Positions 1 through 9,634 of a stretch of DNA of 64,000 bases are shown piece by piece. Position numbers and translations under genes: made by a program. Numbering within the stretch: the first letter of the stretch is position 1; each line of letters begins with the position of its first letter. The DNA is taken from assembly GCF_009296025.1 (NCBI RefSeq), contig NZ_CP045178.1, forward strand, positions 2,046,001 to 2,110,000, in the 5' to 3' direction. The notes under the pieces were generated by a model that had not been told where the DNA came from, did no database searches, and worked only from the letters and a program-made list of their open reading frames with translations. This DNA comes from Streptomyces tsukubensis (lineage in GTDB: Bacteria; Actinomycetota; Actinomycetes; Streptomycetales; Streptomycetaceae).

Positions 1-1972
1 CGAGCCCCGCGTCGATACGGTCGCCCGTCCTCTCGTAGGCGTCCGCGCTCTTCAGGGTGACCTGGTAGGTCGCGTGGTTGGTGTCGGTGCTGCCGCCGAA
101 GGCCGCCATGAAGCCGGAGGAGCCGATGGTGACCTGGTAGTCCTCGACCTCGTCGATCGAGTCGAGGAGCTTCTCCACCTTCTTCGCCGCCGCGTCCGTC
201 GAACCGAGGCTGGTACCGGGGGGCAGTTCCTGGTTGATGCTCAGGGTGTCCTGGTCGCCCTGGTCGAAGAAGTTGGTCTTGAGCAGCGGTGCCATGCCGA
301 AGGTGGCGATCAGGACGACGACCGCGATGGCGAGGCTGGTGAGCCGGCGGCGGGTCGCGAAGCGCAGGACCGGCACGTAGAACCGCTGGAGCCTGCTGCG
401 CTGCTCCTTCTCCTCCGCCTCTCGGCGGGCCTTCTCCGCGTCCTCGCGCGCTCCCTTGGGGGCGCGCAGGAACCAGTAGGAAAGGACGGGTACGACGGTG
501 AGCGCGACCAGCAGCGAGGCGAGCAGGGCCGCGGTGACGGTCAGCGAGAACGAGCCGAACAGCTCGCCAACCATGCCGCCGACCAGGCCGATCGGCAGGA
601 ACACCGCGACGGTCGTCAGGGTCGACGAGGTGACGGCGCCCGCCACCTCGCGCACGGCGGTGAGGATCGCCTCCTTGCGCTCCTCGCCGTATCCGAGGTG
701 CCGTTTGATGTTCTCCAGAACGACGATCGAGTCGTCCACCACCCGGCCGATGGCGATGGTGAGGGCGCCGAGCGTCAGCATGTTGAGCGAGAGGTCCCTG
801 GTCCACAGGACGATCAGCGCGAGGAGGACGGAGAGCGGGATGGAGACCGCGGTCACCAGCGTCGAACGGATCGAGGCCAGGAAGACAAGGATCACCAGAA
901 CGGCGAAGACCAGGCCGAGGAGGCCCTCGGTGGTGAGGCCGCTGATGGACTTGGAGACGGCGGGGCCCTGGTCGCTGACGACCGTCAGGTGGGATCCGGC
1001 GCCGAGGTCCCCCCGCAGGTCGGGGAGTTTGTCCTGGACCGCGTCCGAGATGCCGACGGCACTGCCGTCCTGATCCATGGTCACCGCGACGGCGAGACTC
1101 GGCCTGCCGTCGGTACGGGTGATCGATGTGGTGGCCGCCTCCTGCTGCTCGACGGTGGCGACATCGCCGAGACGGACGGGGTCCGCCGGTGCGCCGCCGG
1201 ACCCGGCACCCGCGTCGGCACCCGCCGCCGACGGAGAGATCCGGAGGTCCTGGATCTGCTTGAGGGAGGTGAAGCCCCCGCCGACCTGGACCGTGCGGTT
1301 CTTGCCGTTCTCGTCGAAGGAACCGGCGGGGACGGTCGCGCCGCCCGCCTGGAGCGCCTTGCCGAGGGCCATGGCGTTCAGCCCGGCCTTGGCGAGCTTC
1401 TTGTCGTCGGGGGTGACCGCCACTTCGAGGTCACGCACACCGTCGACACTGACCTGGCTGACACCGTCGATGTCCTCAAGGGCGGGGACGACGGTCTTGT
1501 CGAGCCGGTCGGCGAGCGCCTGCTGGTCGCGGGGCGAGGTGGCCGCGAGGGTGACGGTCGGGATGTCGTCGGTGGAACCGGCCACGACCTGCGGGTCGAC
1601 GTCGTCGGGGAGCTGCGCCCTCGCCCGGTTCACGGCCTGCTGGATGTCGGCGACGAGCTGCTTGGAGTCACCGCCGCCGAAGTCGAACTGGGCCATGACC
1701 AGGGCATTGCCCTCGCTCGCCGTGGAGGTCATGCCGGTGATGCCGTCCACCGCGTCGATGGACTGTTCGAGGGGCTCGACGACCTGCTTCTCCACCACAT
1801 CCGGCGAGGCCCCCTGGTACGGGGCGAGCACGGACACCATGGGCAGTTCGATGGAAGGGAGCAGCTGCTGCTTGAGCTGCGGTATCGCTATGGCGCCGAA
1901 GACGATCGCGACGATCGACATCAGGCCTATGAGGGCCCGTTGGGCGAGGCTGAATCTCGACAGCCAGGACAT
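1..1972 (-). CDS. RND-family efflux transporter permease (3' end outside window)
   Basis: Inner-membrane drug or lipid exporter of the AcrB/HAE1 type, driven by proton antiport. Read on the minus strand from an ATG at 1972, with the purine-rich stretch GAGAGAGACC just upstream. The product opens with a membrane segment (MSWLSRFSLAQRALIGLMS), then a long periplasmic-type loop, then the typical permease core: the TM4 motif GRVVDDSIVVLENI and the following stretch TLTTVAVFLPIGL. A charged cytoplasmic loop (APKGAREDAEKARREAEEK) precedes the second half. About 657 residues are visible, roughly 60 percent of a usual 1030-residue family member; the rest lies left of position 1. No membrane-fusion or outer-membrane partner is seen, as expected for an actinomycete. 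The two-component pair to its right may control it (inference from position). Confidence 0.93.
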   Translation of the reverse strand, partial: MSWLSRFSLAQRALIGLMSIVAIVFGAIAIPQLKQQLLPSIELPMVSVLAPYQGASPDVVEKQVVEPLEQSIDAVDGITGMTSTASEGNALVMAQFDFGGGDSKQLVADIQQAVNRARAQLPDDVDPQVVAGSTDDIPTVTLAATSPRDQQALADRLDKTVVPALEDIDGVSQVSVDGVRDLEVAVTPDDKKLAKAGLNAMALGKALQAGGATVPAGSFDENGKNRTVQVGGGFTSLKQIQDLRISPSAAGADAGAGSGGAPADPVRLGDVATVEQQEAATTSITRTDGRPSLAVAVTMDQDGSAVGISDAVQDKLPDLRGDLGAGSHLTVVSDQGPAVSKSISGLTTEGLLGLVFAVLVILVFLASIRSTLVTAVSIPLSVLLALIVLWTRDLSLNMLTLGALTIAIGRVVDDSIVVLENIKRHLGYGEERKEAILTAVREVAGAVTSSTLTTVAVFLPIGLVGGMVGELFGSFSLTVTAALLASLLVALTVVPVLSYWFLRAPKGAREDAEKARREAEEKEQRSRLQRFYVPVLRFATRRRLTSLAIAVVVLIATFGMAPLLKTNFFDQGDQDTLSINQELPPGTSLGSTDAAAKKVEKLLDSIDEVEDYQVTIGSSGFMAAFGGSTDTNHATYQVTLKSADAYERTGDRIDAGL

Positions 1973-2186
1973 GGTGGTCTCTCTCTGTGGCGTGTGGCCG
2001 GCGCCGTACGTCATGGAGGCGACGGGGGCAGACAGGCCGGAGACCACCTGGGAGGAGGCGGGCACCGGCTCGGCGTCAGAATGTGCTCGCTCTACACGAT
2101 CGGCCATGCGGGAGGCCGGATTACGCGCTTCCAGGACCATTTCTCGCCCGGTGCGTACTGCGCCCGCAGTACGCGGGCGTCGAGAC

Positions 2187-2873
2187 TCACTCAACCCTGG
2201 GACGTACCAGGCCCGATTCGTAGGCAATAACGACGAGTTGCGCCCTGTCCCTGGCGCCGAGTTTGGCCATCGCGCGGTTCACATGCGTCTTCACCGTGAG
2301 AGGAGATACAGCCAACCGGTCGGCGATCTCGTCGTTGGAGTGGCCGCCCGCGACCTGGACGAGCACCTCGCGTTCGCGGACCGTCAGCGCCTCAAGGCGT
2401 TCACCGCTCGCACCCGGCAGCCGGTTGCCATCCGAACTCCCGCCCTGGGCGAGGAACTTGGCGATCAGCCCTTTGGTCGCGGCCGGGGAGAGCAGCGCCT
2501 CACCGGCCGCGGCGACCCGTATCGCGCTGAGCAGTTCGTCCGGTTCCGACCCTTTGCCGAGGAAACCGGAGGCTCCGGCCCGCAGGGACTCCACCACGTA
2601 CTCGTCCACCTCGAAGGTGGTCAGCATCACCACGCGCACCGCGTCGAGTGCGGGGTTCTCCCCGATCATCCGGGTGGCGGCGAGGCCGTCGGTGCCCGGC
2701 ATGCGGATGTCCATCAGTACGACGTCGGGATGCCGTTCCCCCGCGAGACGCACCGCCGCCGCGCCGTCCGAGGCCTCACCGACCACCACCATGTCCGGCT
2801 CGGAGTCGACCAGCACCTTGAACGCGCTGCGCAGCAGGGCCTGGTCGTCGGCGAGCAGCACCCTGATCGTCAT
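2187..2873 (-). CDS. NarL/FixJ-family response regulator
   Basis: DNA-binding response regulator of 228 residues, partner of the histidine kinase that starts upstream at 4446. The receiver domain shows the acidic pair DD at 9-10, phosphoacceptor Asp55 in VVLMDIRMPG, and Lys107 in GFLGKGS. A LuxR-type helix-turn-helix follows near the C terminus (LTVREREVLVQVAGGHSNDE, then VSPLTVKTHV). The start was set at the ATG at 2873, because the reading frame stays open upstream only through a repeat-rich spacer with no protein-like composition. The 214-bp gap to the efflux gene could hold its target promoter, but no operator is recognisable. Confidence 0.93.
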   Translation of the reverse strand: MTIRVLLADDQALLRSAFKVLVDSEPDMVVVGEASDGAAAVRLAGERHPDVVLMDIRMPGTDGLAATRMIGENPALDAVRVVMLTTFEVDEYVVESLRAGASGFLGKGSEPDELLSAIRVAAAGEALLSPAATKGLIAKFLAQGGSSDGNRLPGASGERLEALTVREREVLVQVAGGHSNDEIADRLAVSPLTVKTHVNRAMAKLGARDRAQLVVIAYESGLVRPRVE

Positions 2874-3051
2874 GTTTCGTCCCCTGCCGTTCGGTGCTCG
2901 GGTCTTGTCGTTGGTCGCGCCGGGCTGTTCGTTGGTCGCGCGGCGGCGTCGTGCGGTGCGCCGGTCCGGTCGTTGGTCGCGCGGCGTCGTCGTGCGGTGC
3001 GCCGGTCCGGTCGTTGTCGCGCGGCGGCTGCGTTCGGTGCGCGGGTGTCGT
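2874..3051. repeat. Degenerate direct repeats between kinase and regulator genes
   Basis: The 178-bp spacer between the kinase stop and the regulator start is built of imperfect direct repeats of about 45 bp. The shared core on the plus strand is GTGCGCCGGTCCGGTCGTTG followed by a short GCGCGGC stretch; this core occurs at about 2957-2976 and 2997-3016, with partial copies on both sides. No gene is supported. It is one of several places in the window where a gene 3' end is followed by tandem duplications. Confidence 0.7.
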
Positions 3052-4446
3052 TCAGTGTGCGGCGCGGTCGGCCTCCGGGTGCGGGGCGGCGGGACCCGGC
3101 CGCGCGGGCGCCGTGTCCGGCTCCGTACGCGCCGCCGTGTCCGCCGCCGCGGGGTCCAGCGGCAGTATCGCGTGGACACGGAAGCCCCCGCCGTACCGGG
3201 GGGCGGCGGCGCACCTCCCGCCGAGCGCGGCGACACGCTCGCGCATACCGAGGAGGCCGTGACCGCCGTCCTCCTCCGGGCCCGCCGCGTCGGTGCCCCG
3301 GCCGTCGTCGAGGACGGTGACCTCCAGCCGCCGCCCCACCTGGACGACGCTCACCTCGGCCTTCACACCCGGGCCCGCGTGCTTCTGCACATTGGTCAGC
3401 GCTTCCTGGATCACCCGGTAGGCGGCCAGGCCTACGGCGGCGGGCAGCCGGGGGTCGTCCCCCTCCCGCAGCCCCGGTCTCGCCACCTCGACGGGCAGCC
3501 CCGCACTGCGGAAGGTGCCGACGAGTTCATCGAGGCGGTCGAGTCCTGGCGCCGGTTCCGTCGGTGCGGCGGGGTCGCCGGACTGGCGCAGCAGCCCGAC
3601 CGTGGCGCGCAGTTCGTTCAGCGCGGAGCGGCTGGCCTCGCGGACATGGGCCAGCGCCTCTTTGGCCTGGTCGGGGCGGCGGTCCATCACATGGGCGGCG
3701 ACACCCGCCTGCACGTTGACCAGGGCGATGTGGTGGGCCACGACATCGTGCAGGTCGCGGGCGATCCGCAGGCGTTCCTCGGCGACCCGGCGCCCGGCCT
3801 CCTCCTCCCTGGTGCGTTCCGCCCGCTCGGCCCGCTCCCTTATGGCGGAGATGAAGGCGCGACGGCTGCGTACCGCGTCACCGGCCGCCGCGGCCATTCC
3901 GGTCCACGCGAAGATGCCCAGGTTCTCCTGCGCGTACCAGGGCATGGGGCCGAGCAGCATGGCCACGGCCGCCAGGCCGACGGCGGTGGCGGCCCCGACG
4001 CGCCAGGTGGTGGGCCTGTCGGTGTGGGCGGCGACGGTGTAGAGCGCGATGACGGCGCTCATCACGACGGGGGTGTGCGGGTCCCCCGTGCTCAGTTCGC
4101 ACGCGGAGAGCGCGACGGTGGCACAGAGCACGGGGATCGGGGCGCGACGGCGCAGTACGAGTACCAGGGCCCCGAGCGCCATCAGCATCAGGCTGAGCGT
4201 GCCCGGCGGACGCGCCCCCCAGTCGGGCCCCTCAGGACCGTGCGACGCGAAAGATCCCAGCACCATGCCGGCCAGCACGGTCGCGGCGAGGATGCTGTCG
4301 GGACCGAGGGGGTGGGCGCGGGCCCAGCACAGGACCTGTTTCGCGGGGCCTACGGCACGGGCCGGCACTGCCCGGGAGACGGGGCCGGTTCTGGCCGGAG
4401 CTGGAGGGGTCACATTGAGCAACGGTAAGCGGTCGGGGCGCCACAT
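3052..4446 (-). CDS. Two-component sensor histidine kinase (HisKA_3 / NarX-like)
   Basis: Membrane sensor kinase of 464 residues. Four or five hydrophobic segments lie between about residues 52 and 190 (for example TLSLMLMALGALVLVL and VVMSAVIALYTVAAH). The dimerisation/phosphoacceptor helix contains His233 in RIARDLHDVVAHHIALV. The HATPase_c domain shows the N-box AYRVIQEALTNVQKHAG and the G-boxes DDGRGTD and GHGLLGMRERVAALGG. The C-terminal tail is Pro/Ala-rich and probably disordered. It lies upstream of the NarL-type regulator in the same direction, so the two form a pair. The stimulus is unknown. The ATG at 4446 has no strong ribosome-binding site; a later start is possible. Confidence 0.93.
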   Translation of the reverse strand: MWRPDRLPLLNVTPPAPARTGPVSRAVPARAVGPAKQVLCWARAHPLGPDSILAATVLAGMVLGSFASHGPEGPDWGARPPGTLSLMLMALGALVLVLRRRAPIPVLCATVALSACELSTGDPHTPVVMSAVIALYTVAAHTDRPTTWRVGAATAVGLAAVAMLLGPMPWYAQENLGIFAWTGMAAAAGDAVRSRRAFISAIRERAERAERTREEEAGRRVAEERLRIARDLHDVVAHHIALVNVQAGVAAHVMDRRPDQAKEALAHVREASRSALNELRATVGLLRQSGDPAAPTEPAPGLDRLDELVGTFRSAGLPVEVARPGLREGDDPRLPAAVGLAAYRVIQEALTNVQKHAGPGVKAEVSVVQVGRRLEVTVLDDGRGTDAAGPEEDGGHGLLGMRERVAALGGRCAAAPRYGGGFRVHAILPLDPAAADTAARTEPDTAPARPGPAAPHPEADRAAH

Positions 4447-4510
4447 CGGCCGAGACCGTCAGCCGTCGAATCCGTCGGCCGACCCGCGCGGCGCCCCGTC
4501 CCCGGCCGAC

Positions 4511-4789
4511 TCAGCCGGGGATGAGCCCGTCGTCGCTGAGCATGTCCCTGACCTCGTCGAGACTCGCGTCCGGTGACGGCAGGATCAGCTCAGAAGGTTC
4601 GAGCGCGTCGTCGGGCAGTGCGGTGCCGAGTTCGCGGACCTTGTCGAGGAGTGCGGTGAGCGTCACCCGGAAGCCGGGCCCGTCGCCGTTCTCCATCTCG
4701 GCCAGCAACTCGTCGTCCAGCTTGTTCAGCTCGCCGAAATGGCTGTCGTCGAGCTGAACCTGGCCCTCCCCCATGATCCGTACGATCAT
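4511..4789 (-). CDS. pspAA: PspA-associated protein PspAA
   Basis: Small 92-residue acidic protein beginning MIVRIMGEGQVQLDDSHFGE. This opening, the length, and its place 76 bp downstream of pspA on the same strand fit the actinobacterial family annotated as PspA-associated protein PspAA. It probably works with PspA in the envelope-stress response. The upstream sequence AGGAGGGCG gives a clear ribosome-binding site for the ATG at 4789. There are no membrane segments. The biochemical role of the family is not established. Confidence 0.85.
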   Translation of the reverse strand: MIVRIMGEGQVQLDDSHFGELNKLDDELLAEMENGDGPGFRVTLTALLDKVRELGTALPDDALEPSELILPSPDASLDEVRDMLSDDGLIPG

Positions 4790-4865
4790 GACGCCCTCCT
4801 AGGCGGGATGGTCACTGCTGTAGCCGCCGCGGCCGCCTCGGCGGCCCTGGCCGCCTGGGTCGCCG

Positions 4866-5669
4866 TCACGGCTTGTCGAAACGTGGGGTGTCCGTGGGCT
4901 GCGCGGAGGGCTGCTCACTCTCGCCCTTGCCGCCCGGCTCGATGGCCTGCTGCGAGCCTGCGCTGCCGCCGGACAGCTCGGCCTTCATGCGCTGGAGCTC
5001 CAGCTCCACGTCGGAGCCGCCCGACAGGGCGTCCAGCTCGGCCTGGATGTCGTCCTTGGCCATGCCGGAAGGGTCGTCGAGGGCGCCGGACGCCATCAGC
5101 TCGTCGATCGCGCCGGCCCGCGCCTGGAGCTGCGCGGTCTTGTCCTCGGCCCGCTGGATCGCGAGGCCGACGTCGCCCATCTCCTCGGAGATGCCGGAGA
5201 AGGCCTCACCGATGCGGGTCTGGGCCTGGGCCGCTGTGTAGGTGGCCTTGATGGTCTCCTTCTTGGTGCGGAAGGCGTCCACCTTGGCCTGGAGGCGCTG
5301 GGCCGCGAGGGTCAGCTTCTCCTCCTCGCCCTGGAGGGTCTGGTGCTGGGTCTCCAGGTCGGTGACCTGCTGTTGCAGGGCGGCCCTGCGCGAGAGCGCC
5401 TCACGGGCCAGGTCCTCACGGCCCAGCGCGAGCGCCTTGCGGCCCTGGTCCTCCAGCTTGGAGGAGTTGTTCTGGAGCTGGTTGAGCTGAAGCTCCAGAC
5501 GCTTGCGTGAGGTGGCCACGTCGGCGACGCCGCGACGCACCTTCTGAAGCAGTTCGAGCTGCTTCTGATACGAGTAGTCGAGGGTTTCGCGCGGGTCCTC
5601 GGCCCGGTCAAGGGCCTTGTTCGCCTTCGCGCGGAAGACCATTCCCATACGCTTCATTACACCGCTCAT
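4866..5669 (-). CDS. pspA: PspA/IM30 (Vipp1) family envelope-stress protein
   Basis: Peripheral membrane protein of 267 residues that oligomerises on damaged inner membrane and helps keep the proton gradient. It starts MSGVMKRMGMVFRAKANKAL, the usual amphipathic N-terminal helix, followed by almost continuous charged, Glu/Gln/Ala-rich helix typical of the PspA coiled coil (for example RKRLELQLNQLQNNSSKLE). The C-terminal 40 residues are Ser/Gly/Pro-rich. The start at 5669 was chosen because the sequence upstream is not protein-like and AAGGGGGC lies about 10 bp ahead. A second Met four codons in is possible. It is transcribed with pspAA. Confidence 0.94.
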   Translation of the reverse strand: MSGVMKRMGMVFRAKANKALDRAEDPRETLDYSYQKQLELLQKVRRGVADVATSRKRLELQLNQLQNNSSKLEDQGRKALALGREDLAREALSRRAALQQQVTDLETQHQTLQGEEEKLTLAAQRLQAKVDAFRTKKETIKATYTAAQAQTRIGEAFSGISEEMGDVGLAIQRAEDKTAQLQARAGAIDELMASGALDDPSGMAKDDIQAELDALSGGSDVELELQRMKAELSGGSAGSQQAIEPGGKGESEQPSAQPTDTPRFDKP

Positions 5670-5945
5670 GGGCTTCGCGCGCCCCCTTCTGACGGACTCC
5701 GGCTCCAGCTCTCCAACAGAACCCACAGTACGGGCCCCACATCCATTACCGCACTGTTCGAGCGTCGATGCGCTCATCCCCAAGGACGACTGACGGCTTC
5801 GGTGATCCGGCGCAAGGACTAGGTGGGCCCCGGGGGAACAGTCGACAACGTCCACTTACGCCCCTAATTCAAGACGCGTGGCGTTGCCGGATCGTTCCCC
5901 ACTTGGCTGCGGTCCATGCGCCCGTACCCCTTACCCTTGGGTTTT

Positions 5946-6542
5946 GTGTTCCGTAGCCGTGCCAAGGAAGAGAAGGCCCCCGCCGACAAGGCGCCGATGG
6001 GCCCCACCAAGCAGCCCCGTGACCCGCAGGCTCCCAAGGGTCGCCCCACCCCCAAGCGCAACGCGTCCCAGACGCAGCGCCGCAGCGTGACCAACACGCA
6101 GATGACGCGCAAGGAGGCGGGGAAGCGGCAGCGCGACGCCCGCCGCGCGGACATGGCCAAGCAGCGTGAAGCGTTGGCCAACGGTGATGAGCGCTACCTG
6201 CCGGTCCGCGACAAGGGGCCGGTCCGCAAGTTCGCCCGCAACTTCGTGGACTCGCGGTTCTGCGTCGCCCAGTGGTTCCTGCCCATGGCAGTGATCATCC
6301 TGGTGGCGAGCATGATGCGGGTGGCGTCGCTCCAGAACTTCGCGCTGCTCGCCTGGCTCGTGGTGATCCTGCTGATCGTCATCGACTCGATCCTCATCGC
6401 CGTACGTCTGAAGAGGCAGCTCGTCGAGCGCTACCCGAACGAGCCTCGGCGCGGCGCGGTCATGTACGCCCTCATGCGCACCCTCCAGATGCCCCGGCTC
6501 CGGCTGCCGAAGCCGCAGGTCAAGCGTGGAGAGCGAATCTGA
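5946..6542 (+). CDS. DUF3043 domain-containing membrane protein
   Basis: Conserved actinobacterial membrane protein of 198 residues from the GTG at 5946 (MFRSRAKEEKAP). An earlier in-frame ATG at 5916 adds ten residues, but the family normally begins at the FRSR segment. The first 100 residues are basic and hydrophilic (PKRNASQTQRRS, RKEAGKRQRDARRAD). Then come two membrane helices, FLPMAVIILVASMMRVASLQ and FALLAWLVVILLIVIDSILI, and a basic C terminus ending [15 protein letters not shown]. Its function is unknown. Its stop overlaps the start of the following methyltransferase, so the two are probably translated together. Confidence 0.9.
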   Translation: MFRSRAKEEKAPADKAPMGPTKQPRDPQAPKGRPTPKRNASQTQRRSVTNTQMTRKEAGKRQRDARRADMAKQREALANGDERYLPVRDKGPVRKFARNFVDSRFCVAQWFLPMAVIILVASMMRVASLQNFALLAWLVVILLIVIDSILIAVRLKRQLVERYPNEPRRGAVMYALMRTLQMPRLRLPKPQVKRGERI

Positions 6543-7342
6543 GCACCGCGCCCTCCGATTTCAGCGGCGGCGCCGACACCTGGCTGCGGGGCCTGGGCGG
6601 AGTGCGCAACGCCGTCCGCCAGCATCTGGTCGCACGCCAGCTGGACGAGCAGTTGGCCGCCAGGTTCCCCACGGGGGTCAGGCTGCGCGTACTCGACGTG
6701 GGGACCGGCCAGGGCACCCAGGCGCTACGGCTGGCACGGGCGGGACACCAGGTCACGGGCCTGGAGGCCGATCCGCGGATGCTGGCCGCCGCACGGGCCG
6801 CCCTCGCCGAGGAGCCCGCCGGCGTCCGCGGGCGGGTACGGCTGGTCGAGGGGGACGGCAGGGACACCGGGGTCCACTTCCTGCCCGGCGGCTTCGACGT
6901 GGTGCTCTGCCACGGCGTACTGATGTACGTGGAGGAGCCCGACGCGCTGCTCGCGGGGGTGGCGAGGATGCTCGCCCCCGGCGGTCTGGTCTCGCTCCTC
7001 GTCAGGAACGCGGACGCGCTCGCGATGCGCCCGGGGCTGAGCGGCGACTGGGACACGGCTCTCGCCGCCTTCGACTCGACGGCGTACACCAACCGGCTGG
7101 GGATGGCCGTACGGGCCGACAGGCTGGCCGCCCTTGAGGCGAACCTCGCGGGACTCGGGGCGCCGCTCCAGACCTGGTACGGGGTACGGGTCTTCTCGGA
7201 CCTGGCGCCCGACCGGGCGACGGTGACCCCGGACGAGCTGGAGAAGGTACTCCACGCCGAGGACCGGGCGGGCAGGACCGACCCCTACCGCGGGGTCGCC
7301 GCGCTGCTGCATCTGTGCGGAGTCCGCGGCGGACCGGCCTGA
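6539..7342 (+). CDS. Class I SAM-dependent methyltransferase (probable CTG start)
   Basis: Soluble methyltransferase of about 267 residues. Motif I is [19 protein letters not shown], followed by the acidic strand end GLEADPRM and the motif IV region [20 protein letters not shown]. The substrate is unknown. No ATG or GTG opens this frame close to the first conserved residues. A CTG at 6539 (CTGAGC), overlapping the upstream TGA by three bases and preceded by GGAG eight bases earlier, is the best start. The next option is an in-frame GTG at 6602, which would remove the conserved [14 protein letters not shown] segment. The coupling to the DUF3043 gene resembles the usual ATGA overlap, here as CTGA. 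Confidence 0.88.
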   Translation: MSTAPSDFSGGADTWLRGLGGVRNAVRQHLVARQLDEQLAARFPTGVRLRVLDVGTGQGTQALRLARAGHQVTGLEADPRMLAAARAALAEEPAGVRGRVRLVEGDGRDTGVHFLPGGFDVVLCHGVLMYVEEPDALLAGVARMLAPGGLVSLLVRNADALAMRPGLSGDWDTALAAFDSTAYTNRLGMAVRADRLAALEANLAGLGAPLQTWYGVRVFSDLAPDRATVTPDELEKVLHAEDRAGRTDPYRGVAALLHLCGVRGGPA

Positions 7343-7425
7343 TCCGATGGACCTCATACGCTCGCAGGAGTGAACATGCACGCGGTGACACAGGTGAACC
7401 GGGCGCCTTACGCGTCCCCCCAGGC

Positions 7426-9489
7426 ATGACGCGACCCACGCCTCCCGCTCAGGACACAGGCACGGACCCGGTGGACCACGGACGGGCGGAGGGTGGCGTC
7501 CCCGACGGACTCCCCGGCGCGCGACGCACGGCCGAGCCCTCCACGGGCCGCCCGAACCGGAAACCGAACTCCGAACAGCTGCCCGCCCGCGAGACCTGGC
7601 GGGCCCTCTACGGATTCTTCCACCCGCACCGCCGCGCCGTCGCCTTCGGCGGACTGTGCGCCCTCGTCGGCGCGGCCACGGGGCTGGCCCAGCCCATGGC
7701 CGCGCGGGCCCTGGTGGACCGGCTCGGCCAGGACAGCCCCATCACCGCCATCCTGCTGACGCTGACCGCGCTGGTGCTCGCGGGAACGGCGATCGAGGCG
7801 CTGGGCTCCTTCGTCCTTGAGCGCACGGCCGAGTCCGTCGTGCTCGCCGCGCGCCGTACCCTTGTCGGCCGGCTGCTGCGGCTGCGCCTCACCGAGGTGG
7901 AGCGCACCCAGCCGGGTGACCTGATGTCCAGGGTCACCTCGGACACGACGTTGCTGCGGGCCGTGACGACGCAGTCGGTGGTCTCGGCCGTCACCGGCGT
8001 ACTCACCTTCACCGCGACCGTCGTCCTGATGATCGTGCTCGATCCGCTGCTGCTCGGGGTCACCCTGGGCGTCATCGCACTCATCGGGTGCCTGGTGTCG
8101 CTGGTGATGCCCAGGATCTCGCGGGCCACCCAGCGCTCCCAGGAGGCGGTCGGGGAGATGTCCACGGTGCTGGAGCGTGCTTTCGGGGCGTTCCGCACGA
8201 TCAAGGCGTCAGGCGCGGAGGAGCGCGAGACGGCCGTGGTGGAGGAGGCGGCGGGGGAGGCCTGGCGTTACGGCGTACGGTCGGCCAAGTGGCAGGCGGT
8301 GGCCGGTTCTTCGGTCGGACTCGCGGTGCAGGTGTCGTTCCTCGCGGTGCTGGGCATCGGCGGCGCCCGGGTCGCCTCCGGCGCCATCTCGATCGCCGAC
8401 CTGGTGGCGTTCCTGCTCTACCTCTTCTATCTGATCTCCCCCGTCTCCCAGCTCGTCCAGGCGGCCTCGCAGTACCAGATGGGTTCCGCGGCCGTGGCGC
8501 GCCTGGTCCAGGCCCAGCGGCTGGAGACGGAGCCCGACCCCGGCCCCGTACGCGATCGCACAGCACAGGCGACTCCTGCCGCCTCCGTCGCCTTCGAGAA
8601 CGTCACCTTCCGCTACCGGGACGGGCTGCCCCTCGTGCACCACGGGGTGAGTTTCACGGTGCCGGGCCCCGGCATGACCGCTTTCGTCGGCCCCTCGGGG
8701 GCGGGCAAGACGACGGTGTTCGGGCTGATCGAGCGGTTCTACGAGGCGAGCGGCGGACGGATCCTCGTCGACGGCAAGGATGTCGCCGACTGGCCGCTCG
8801 GCGAGTTGCGGGCGGCCATCGGCTACGTCGAACAGGACGCGCCCGTCCTCTCCGGCACCCTGCGCGAGAACCTGGTCTTCGCGGCGCCCGACGCCACGGA
8901 GGCGCGGATCGCGGAGGTACTCGTACGCACCAGGCTGACCGCGGTCGTGGAGCGGCTGCCAGGTGGCCTGGAGACGGTGGTGGGCCACCGCGGCTCGAAG
9001 CTGTCGGGCGGTGAGCGTCAGCGCGTCGCCATCGCCCGCGCGCTGCTGCGTGGGCCCCGGCTGCTGCTCCTCGACGAGGCGACCTCACAGCTCGACGCGG
9101 TCAACGAACTGGCCCTGCGGGACGTGGTGGCCGAGGTGTCCCGCGAGGTGACCGTCCTGGTCGTGGCCCACCGGCTGTCGACGGTGACCCTCGCGGACCG
9201 GATCGTGGTGATGGACGCGGGCCGGGTACGGGCGGTGGGTACACACGAGGAGCTGGTCGCGGCCGACCCGCTCTACGGCGAGCTGGCCGCCACACAGTTC
9301 CTCGCGTCGAAGCCGGGCGGCATCGCGAATGCCGCGGCGGACGAGTCCGGCGCGGTGGACGGCGCGGAGGAGCTGGGCGGTATGAGTGAGCTGGACGCGG
9401 TGGAAGGGGCTGACGGTGTGGAGGGGCTCGACGAGGCGGCCGGTGTGGAGGGTGTGAACGGAGTGGGTGAGGTGGGCGAGACGCGCTGA
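7426..9489 (+). CDS. ABC exporter, fused permease and ATPase
   Basis: Half-size ABC exporter of 687 residues. The transmembrane domain (about residues 60-350) has six hydrophobic segments. The ATPase domain shows Walker [10 protein letters not shown] near residue 421, signature LSGGERQR near 525, Walker B LLLLDEAT near 545 and the H-loop VVAHRLST. It probably works as a homodimer, exporting a lipid, peptide or drug. The ATG at 7426 is preferred over an open frame from 7315 that overlaps the previous gene. The last 55 residues are an odd, Gly/Val/Glu-rich repeat tail ([19 protein letters not shown]) not found in the core family. This adds to the repeat enrichment seen at many gene ends here. 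Confidence 0.93.
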   Translation: MTRPTPPAQDTGTDPVDHGRAEGGVPDGLPGARRTAEPSTGRPNRKPNSEQLPARETWRALYGFFHPHRRAVAFGGLCALVGAATGLAQPMAARALVDRLGQDSPITAILLTLTALVLAGTAIEALGSFVLERTAESVVLAARRTLVGRLLRLRLTEVERTQPGDLMSRVTSDTTLLRAVTTQSVVSAVTGVLTFTATVVLMIVLDPLLLGVTLGVIALIGCLVSLVMPRISRATQRSQEAVGEMSTVLERAFGAFRTIKASGAEERETAVVEEAAGEAWRYGVRSAKWQAVAGSSVGLAVQVSFLAVLGIGGARVASGAISIADLVAFLLYLFYLISPVSQLVQAASQYQMGSAAVARLVQAQRLETEPDPGPVRDRTAQATPAASVAFENVTFRYRDGLPLVHHGVSFTVPGPGMTAFVGPSGAGKTTVFGLIERFYEASGGRILVDGKDVADWPLGELRAAIGYVEQDAPVLSGTLRENLVFAAPDATEARIAEVLVRTRLTAVVERLPGGLETVVGHRGSKLSGGERQRVAIARALLRGPRLLLLDEATSQLDAVNELALRDVVAEVSREVTVLVVAHRLSTVTLADRIVVMDAGRVRAVGTHEELVAADPLYGELAATQFLASKPGGIANAAADESGAVDGAEELGGMSELDAVEGADGVEGLDEAAGVEGVNGVGEVGETR

Positions 9490-9634
9490 GGCGGTGGTGG
9501 CGTGCGGGACGGCCGTGGGTGCGGGACAGTCGCCTCGACCGTCCGGAGACCCGCCGCGCCCGCTCCGTGGCCCGTACCCCTGATCGGCGGCGTACCGCGC
9601 GCCCACCCCGTAGGACAAAAGCCATACTCCGGAC

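Noticed and set aside
74..2230. Long plus-strand open frame opposite the efflux gene, and many other long frames on the opposite strand of real genes
   Set aside because: High GC removes stop codons from the antisense frames. These translations are Arg/Gly/Ala/Pro-rich with no motifs, whereas the opposite frame has clear family motifs.
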